A stretch of 64,000 nt of DNA, taken from positions 1,860,001 through 1,924,000 of the forward strand of contig OW818648.1 in NCBI GenBank assembly GCA_942492735.1. Direction: 5' to 3'. A program made the translations under genes and the position numbers. This document shows positions 59,382 through 64,000 of the stretch, in pieces; the stretch's first letter is position 1; every line of letters begins with the position of its first letter. The stretch comes from Sporobacter sp942492735. Its GTDB lineage: Bacteria; Bacillota; Clostridia; Oscillospirales; Oscillospiraceae. The notes under the pieces were generated by a model that saw nothing but the letters and a program-made list of their open reading frames with translations, did no database searches and was not told the DNA's origin.

Positions 59382-61802
59382 ATGTTTATTCAGAAACCAA
59401 TGACGGAACGTGTCAAAAGAGTACGCGAGCGGTATCGTTCCACCACCCCGCAGCTTTGTACCGCCCGTTTAAAGATAGTGACTGAATTTTATCAGGAGAA
59501 TACCCAGCTGACAGGCATTTTAAAAAGAGCGAAAAACTTTAAGAATCTGTGCGAGAAGCTGCCGATTCATATAAATCCGGATGAAATCATTGTCGGCAGC
59601 CAGGCGACAACATACAGGGGCTCCTCGCTGAATCCGGAATTCGGCGGAATCGCATGGTTTCGGCGCGACTGGGAAAACGGCACACTATTGAACAGAGCGA
59701 CGGATAACTACCTCGTTGATCAGGAGGATATTGATTATGTGCTCAGCGTTGTGGATTTCTGGGAGAAGGAAAACAACAGTGCCAAGCTCAGCGAATATAT
59801 CCCGGATGGCTATCAGAAATGTGTCGGCAACGGCGTCACGGCCTTTGGCGGCAAAACCATCTGTATCATGCCAATCGGCCATTTTTGTTCAAATTACAAT
59901 AAAGTCATCCACAAAGGCTTTGGCGCAATTAGAGATGAAGCGCTACAAAAAATAGCATTTCTGGAGGGTCGTCTCTACGGTCGGAACGCTGAAAAATATG
60001 CTTTTTATCGCGCTGCCGTCATCGTCGTTGAGGGAATGATGACGCTGTCTAAAAGGTATGCTGATGCCTGCGTGAAACTCGCCGGTTATGAAAAAAATCC
60101 GCTTAGAAAAATAGAACTCCACAAAATGGCTGAATGCCTAAATAGAATTATTGAAAATCCCTGCCAGAGCTACCATGACGCTGTTCAATGCCTTTATCTG
60201 TATCACATTGGTATGTGTCTTGACGGGCAGCAGCACGGTATCAGCTTTGGGCGTGTGGACCAGTATCTTGGCGATTTTTATAAAGCCGACATTGCCTCTG
60301 GCGTCCTAACACCGGAAGAGGGGCAAGAAATACTGGATCTTTTTTACTTAAAGACTGCAGAGATGAATAAAATGGGACCTTCAACCTCAGGTCGCGGCGT
60401 ATCCGGTTACACGAGCGGCATGCTCATGACGCTCGGCGGTGTCGACAAACATGGCAACGATGCAACGAATGACGTGACTTATATGATGCTGCAAGCGGCT
60501 GCGCGGCTCGTCCTGCACGATCCCCCGCAGGCCTTGCGTATCCACAAGGGAACGCCCGATGAACTATGGGAAGCGGCGATTGAAACAACAATAATCTCCG
60601 GCGGCGTGCCGACCTTCGAATATGACGACATGATTATTCCGGGCCTTGTTGGCCGCGGCTTGTCTCTTGAGAGTGCTCAAAATTACTGTCTCGTCGGCTG
60701 CGTTGAGCCGGCTGGGTGCGGTGATCACTGGTCCATGTGCGGTGCCTCAGGGTGGGAAGGCTATTGGAATATGGCCAACTGTTTTCTCCAGGCAATCAAC
60801 AATGGTCATAACCCGTTCCCAAATGCGGATGGCTCGCCACTTCGGCAGACGGGTCTGGCAACCGGCTATCTCTATGAGATGGAATCTTTTGACCAGGTTC
60901 TTGAAGCCGTCCGCAGGCAGATGAAATATTTCGTCGATTGGCAGGTCAGCATGACAAACATCCAGGAGTTCATTACCGAGCGAGAACTGCCGCTGCCGTT
61001 AGTGTCTGCTGCAATGGACGGCTGCATGGATTCCGGGAAGGATGTCATGTCCGGCGGCGCGAAATACAATTCAACAGGGTTCCCGGGCATCGCTATCGGA
61101 AACCTGGTTGATTGTCTGGCTGTGACGAAATATTTGGTTTATGACAATAAAATCTGTACTGCGCGCGAACTCTATGATGCCCTCATGAGTAACTGGGAGG
61201 GGAAAGAAGAACTCCGTCAGTATATACGGAACGAGATACCGCGCTACGGCAACGCCAATGACTACAATGACAGATTCCTGACATGGGTCGGCGACACATT
61301 TGCCGGATTTGTCAACTCGGCTGCCGGGCCGCGCGGGCCTTTCAGCGCAGGCCTTTTTCCGGTTGCGTTCAATGTTCTGTATGGCCTCACCACCGCTGCG
61401 ACTCCTGATGGTCGGAAACTTGGTGAACCGTTGTCGGACGGTATTTCGCCGATGCAGGAGATGGATAAAAACGGTCCTACAGCTGTTCTGAAATCGATCG
61501 CCCGACTTGATCAGAGCAAATATCCCGACGGCACACTGCTCAACATGAAATTCCATCCGACCGCGCTCAGCACCCCAGAGAGTAAGCTGAAATTGAAGGC
61601 GCTCATGCAAACCTATTTTGATATGGGCGGGATGGAACTTCAAATAAATGTTGTAAGCAGCGATATTTTGCGCGATGCGCAGAAAGATCCGGATAAGCAC
61701 AAAAACCTGGTTGTTCGCGTGGCGGGTTTCTCAGCATACTTTGTGGAGCTTCATCAGGGAAGTCAGGAGGACCTAATCAAAAGGACGGAACAAAGCCTTT
61801 GA
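59382..61802 (+). CDS. Glycyl-radical enzyme of the dehydratase/lyase type
   Basis: An 806-residue pyruvate-formate-lyase-like enzyme. The catalytic Cys is C440 in VGCVEP with E442 two residues on, the Cys-x-Glu arrangement of dehydratase- and decarboxylase-type members. The radical Gly is G782 in RVAGFSAYFVEL, about 24 residues from the end as expected. Other family blocks are the N-terminal ERVKRVRERY, GQQHGISFGRVDQYL near 285 and GYTSGMLMTLGGVD near 350. It needs a radical-SAM activase; none is in the window. Substrate unknown: polyol, amino-alcohol, hydroxyproline or aryl-acetate members exist. A GGAGG site precedes ATG 59382. Confidence 0.85.
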   Translation: MFIQKPMTERVKRVRERYRSTTPQLCTARLKIVTEFYQENTQLTGILKRAKNFKNLCEKLPIHINPDEIIVGSQATTYRGSSLNPEFGGIAWFRRDWENGTLLNRATDNYLVDQEDIDYVLSVVDFWEKENNSAKLSEYIPDGYQKCVGNGVTAFGGKTICIMPIGHFCSNYNKVIHKGFGAIRDEALQKIAFLEGRLYGRNAEKYAFYRAAVIVVEGMMTLSKRYADACVKLAGYEKNPLRKIELHKMAECLNRIIENPCQSYHDAVQCLYLYHIGMCLDGQQHGISFGRVDQYLGDFYKADIASGVLTPEEGQEILDLFYLKTAEMNKMGPSTSGRGVSGYTSGMLMTLGGVDKHGNDATNDVTYMMLQAAARLVLHDPPQALRIHKGTPDELWEAAIETTIISGGVPTFEYDDMIIPGLVGRGLSLESAQNYCLVGCVEPAGCGDHWSMCGASGWEGYWNMANCFLQAINNGHNPFPNADGSPLRQTGLATGYLYEMESFDQVLEAVRRQMKYFVDWQVSMTNIQEFITERELPLPLVSAAMDGCMDSGKDVMSGGAKYNSTGFPGIAIGNLVDCLAVTKYLVYDNKICTARELYDALMSNWEGKEELRQYIRNEIPRYGNANDYNDRFLTWVGDTFAGFVNSAAGPRGPFSAGLFPVAFNVLYGLTTAATPDGRKLGEPLSDGISPMQEMDKNGPTAVLKSIARLDQSKYPDGTLLNMKFHPTALSTPESKLKLKALMQTYFDMGGMELQINVVSSDILRDAQKDPDKHKNLVVRVAGFSAYFVELHQGSQEDLIKRTEQSL

Positions 61803-61816
61803 TTTTATGGAATCAG

Positions 61817-62959
61817 ATGAGATATAGAAAACTTGGGAGGCTCGATTGGGAGGTCTCTGCCATAAGCATGGGTGTGCTACAGATTTCAGCCGCTGCCAAC
61901 GATCCAGACGAAATCGATACGGAGGCAAGGATAGCCGCAATTCGCTGTGCTATTGACAATGGGGTTAATTACATCAATCTTGGATTTCCGTTTTATTTCA
62001 AGAAGCCTGCCGAAAGATGCGCATATATCCGCAAAGCACTTTCCAACGGTTACAGAGAGAAAGTCAAGTTAGCTGTCAATATACCTGCCTTGCTAGTCCA
62101 TTCACCGCAGGATATGGAGCGATATCTGGATAAACAGTTAAAGTGGTTCAGTCTTGACAATGTTGATTTTTGCCAGATAGAAGGGGTCAACCGTGGGACG
62201 TGGTCAAAACTGGAAGGTATTGACGCGAGAACATGGCTTGATAATATGCGTGTTTCCCGAAAAGTCGATCATTTTGGATTTACTTTCCATGATGACAGCC
62301 GCTTTCTGAAGCAGGTTTGCGACTATGACGATACTTGGGCGACTGTTCAGTTTGATTACAGCATCATGGATGTCAAACACCATGCCGGCGCAAGCGGCCT
62401 GAAAATTGCGGCGGATAAAGGTCTTAGCATCATAGCTGCTGATGGGTTAAAGGGTGGAAGGCTTGATGTCAACATTCCTGAACCTGTGCAGAAGATCTGG
62501 GACAAAGCTGGGACTAAGAGAACCCCTGCTCAATGGTCTATCCGTTGGCTTCTAAATCACGGCTCGCTGTCGACCATTCAAGTTGAGTTTCAAACGCCCG
62601 AACAGGCCAAGGAGTATATTAAATACGCCGATACATGCGAGCACGATATGCTTGATATATTTGAGAAGATGCAGGCGAATTGTGTCAGAGATGCGTATCA
62701 CTCCACGCGTTTAATACCTTGTACGGGCTGCCGCTGTTGTATGCCGTGCCCCCATAATATCGACGTACCACGGATTGTTGAGCTTTATAATGACGCACTC
62801 ATGTACGGCGATCGGAGAATCCCACAATTTCTGTATCATCTCGAGGGTCATCGGAATACCCGGTGCAAAAGATGCGCGTCGTGCCAAAATAACTGCCCAA
62901 GGCATTATCCTCTGATAGAGATTCTGGATAAAGCGGCGCAGCTTTTTGACGAGAGATGA
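61817..62959 (+). CDS. AKR-like protein with degenerate catalytic tetrad and C-terminal ferredoxin domain
   Basis: A 380-residue relative of the AKR-ferredoxin protein at 30089. Aligning the two, all four catalytic positions are changed: D48 to N54, Y53 to F59 (a Tyr is next to it at 60), K80 to N88 and H114 to E in DFCQIEGV. The C-terminus keeps CTGCRCCMPCP and CKRCASCQNNCP, so two [4Fe-4S] clusters are likely. The barrel may no longer be a ketone reductase and could be a redox carrier or scaffold. It follows the glycyl-radical gene by 14 bases. ATG 61817 is chosen by homology; GGAA is 4 bases before it. Confidence 0.78.
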   Translation: MRYRKLGRLDWEVSAISMGVLQISAAANDPDEIDTEARIAAIRCAIDNGVNYINLGFPFYFKKPAERCAYIRKALSNGYREKVKLAVNIPALLVHSPQDMERYLDKQLKWFSLDNVDFCQIEGVNRGTWSKLEGIDARTWLDNMRVSRKVDHFGFTFHDDSRFLKQVCDYDDTWATVQFDYSIMDVKHHAGASGLKIAADKGLSIIAADGLKGGRLDVNIPEPVQKIWDKAGTKRTPAQWSIRWLLNHGSLSTIQVEFQTPEQAKEYIKYADTCEHDMLDIFEKMQANCVRDAYHSTRLIPCTGCRCCMPCPHNIDVPRIVELYNDALMYGDRRIPQFLYHLEGHRNTRCKRCASCQNNCPRHYPLIEILDKAAQLFDER

Positions 62960-63031
62960 ATAACGAAATACGTAACTTAAAAATTAAGGCGAAAGGAGAA
63001 CGCATGTAGTTAATAATACGTGCGTGACATT

Positions 63032-64000
63032 ATGTATTCTTGTAAGTATCCGAATTTGTTTTCATCTATAGTCATCGGCAACAAACTCTTCCGCAGCAGA
63101 CTTTTTGCATCGCCCACAGGTGTTCAGTACTCGATTTCGAAAAACCTCCCGCTTGCGCCTGGAATCGCTTATTACGAACGCAAAGCGATCGGCGGGGCGG
63201 CATCTGTCTGTATAGGCGACGTCATGGTGGATTCAGAGATAGGCGTTTCTAACGGTGAGCACATTCATCTGGATGACCCGAGCAACAAACCGTATTTAAC
63301 AAAACTTTCTGACGCCATAACACGGCATGGCGCAGTTGCTTCAATGGAATTATCCCATGGAGGAAATGCTGCGCGTAACTCCTTTGCGCAGGGACATAAG
63401 ATATACGGCCCGGTCGAAAGTGACACGGTAGGCAACACGGGTGAAAGGCTCCACGCTTATGAAATGACACCAGAGATCATGGCTCGCACGATTCAAAAAC
63501 ATGCCGACGCGGCAGCTTTTGCCAAGCGCTGCGGTTTTGGAATGGTCACGCTCCACGGTGGGCATGGCTGGCTGCTGCATCAGTTTATGTCGCCCACCAT
63601 GAACACACGAAGCGATCAATACGGCGGAAACTTTGAGAATAGAATGCGCTTTCCGCTTGAAATCGTTGAGGCAATACGAAAAGCAGTCGGACCCGGATTT
63701 CCAATCGAAATTCGAATCAGCGGTTCGGAGTGCTATCAAGGCGGCTACGATATTAACTATGGGATAGAAATAGCAAAAGCGCTTGACGGCAAAGTCGACC
63801 TCATTCATGTGTCGGCTGGAAGTCATGAGGACCCGCGTGTCTTCACGGTAACCCATCCGAGCATGTTCCTCGAGGATGGTGTTAATGTGCGATATGCCGC
63901 CGAAATAAAAAAACATGTCAAAATATCAAAAGTTGCCACCGTCGGTGCGCTGTCCGACCCAACACTGCTCGAAGAAATTATTGCCTCCGGCCGGGCAGAC
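63032..64000 (+). CDS. Large OYE-family ene-reductase, 3' end cut by window (copy 5)
   Basis: The 323 visible residues are the FMN barrel of an ene-reductase of the same subgroup as 39448: the N-terminus (CKYPNLFSSIVIGN), LHGGHGWLLHQF, NTRSDQYGG, ISGSECY and VSAGSHE all match. The frame is open to the window end, so a Fe-S and FAD/NAD half very likely continues beyond. ATG 63032 starts at the homology boundary, but has no good ribosome site; a strong AAAGGAG at 62992 is instead followed by ATG-TAG at 63004. It is probably the third gene of the glycyl-radical operon. Confidence 0.8.
   Translation, partial: MYSCKYPNLFSSIVIGNKLFRSRLFASPTGVQYSISKNLPLAPGIAYYERKAIGGAASVCIGDVMVDSEIGVSNGEHIHLDDPSNKPYLTKLSDAITRHGAVASMELSHGGNAARNSFAQGHKIYGPVESDTVGNTGERLHAYEMTPEIMARTIQKHADAAAFAKRCGFGMVTLHGGHGWLLHQFMSPTMNTRSDQYGGNFENRMRFPLEIVEAIRKAVGPGFPIEIRISGSECYQGGYDINYGIEIAKALDGKVDLIHVSAGSHEDPRVFTVTHPSMFLEDGVNVRYAAEIKKHVKISKVATVGALSDPTLLEEIIASGRAD

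Noticed and set aside
1..64000. CRISPR array, tRNA, rRNA, prophage, integrase or insertion sequence
   Set aside because: No regularly spaced repeats, no tRNA or rRNA sequence recognised by eye, and no transposase or phage protein among the translated frames.

Overview
This window comes from a strictly anaerobic, fermentative member of the Firmicutes, most likely class Clostridia. The signs are ferredoxin-type electron carriers, a butyrate kinase, a glycyl-radical enzyme, TRAP and ABC importers with lipoprotein binding proteins, consensus sigma-A promoters, strong GGAGG ribosome-binding sites, and BaiCD/BaiH-like ene-reductases. I see no rRNA, tRNA, phage, transposase or CRISPR. Nearly all genes are catabolic enzymes, transporters or regulators, so the window reads as a catabolic island for cyclic or phenolic compounds.

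Layout. (1) 1-5778: a phosphotransacetylase, an FAD reductase and two iron-sulfur proteins built from NuoG, GltD and NuoF parts. (2) 5849-11099: an SDR, a 3-hydroxyacyl dehydrogenase, a Zn cyclase-family hydrolase, a BKACE/DUF849 lyase and an MFS carrier. This order and these families match anaerobic phloroglucinol degradation as described in Clostridium scatologenes. (3) 11303-15822: an NTF2-like protein, a large ene-reductase, a flavodoxin-like reductase and butyrate kinase. (4) 16230-21305: an ene-reductase, an MmgE/PrpD protein and two SDRs. (5) 21416-22411: a LacI-family repressor on the minus strand. (6) 22980-34403: a long operon with two cyclase + MmgE/PrpD pairs around a PrpF-like isomerase, an aconitase-like dehydratase (two subunits), an isocitrate-lyase-type lyase, a metallo-hydrolase, an aldo/keto reductase and an SDR. 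(7) 34546-45470: a branched-chain-amino-acid-type ABC importer whose second permease is fused to both ATPases, then two ene-reductases, a small monooxygenase-like protein, an SDR and a metallo-hydrolase. (8) 45935-49153: a TRAP importer. (9) 49737-54536: a sugar-type ABC importer. (10) 54642-59180, minus strand: a bicupin, an amidohydrolase, a LysR regulator and a single-domain ene-reductase. (11) 59382-64000: a glycyl-radical enzyme, an aldo/keto-reductase-like ferredoxin protein with a degenerate active site, and the start of a sixth ene-reductase.

How it fits together. Importers bring in small cyclic or acidic substrates. Ene-reductases and SDRs reduce rings and side chains. Cyclase-family hydrolases open cyclic 1,3-diketones. 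Dehydratase, isomerase and lyase steps cut the branched acids to central metabolites. Phosphotransacylase and butyrate kinase recover ATP. The assignments outside region 2 are family-level only.

The most interesting non-coding signal is a regulatory cassette in three copies, before the genes at 16230, 22980 and 45935. Each has a TTGACA-17-TAAAAT/TAATAT promoter, a 20-bp downstream operator-like block identical at 17 positions in all three, and two upstream elements at conserved distance. The LacI repressor gene lies next to the middle copy. This suggests one local regulon controlling two catabolic operons and a TRAP transporter.
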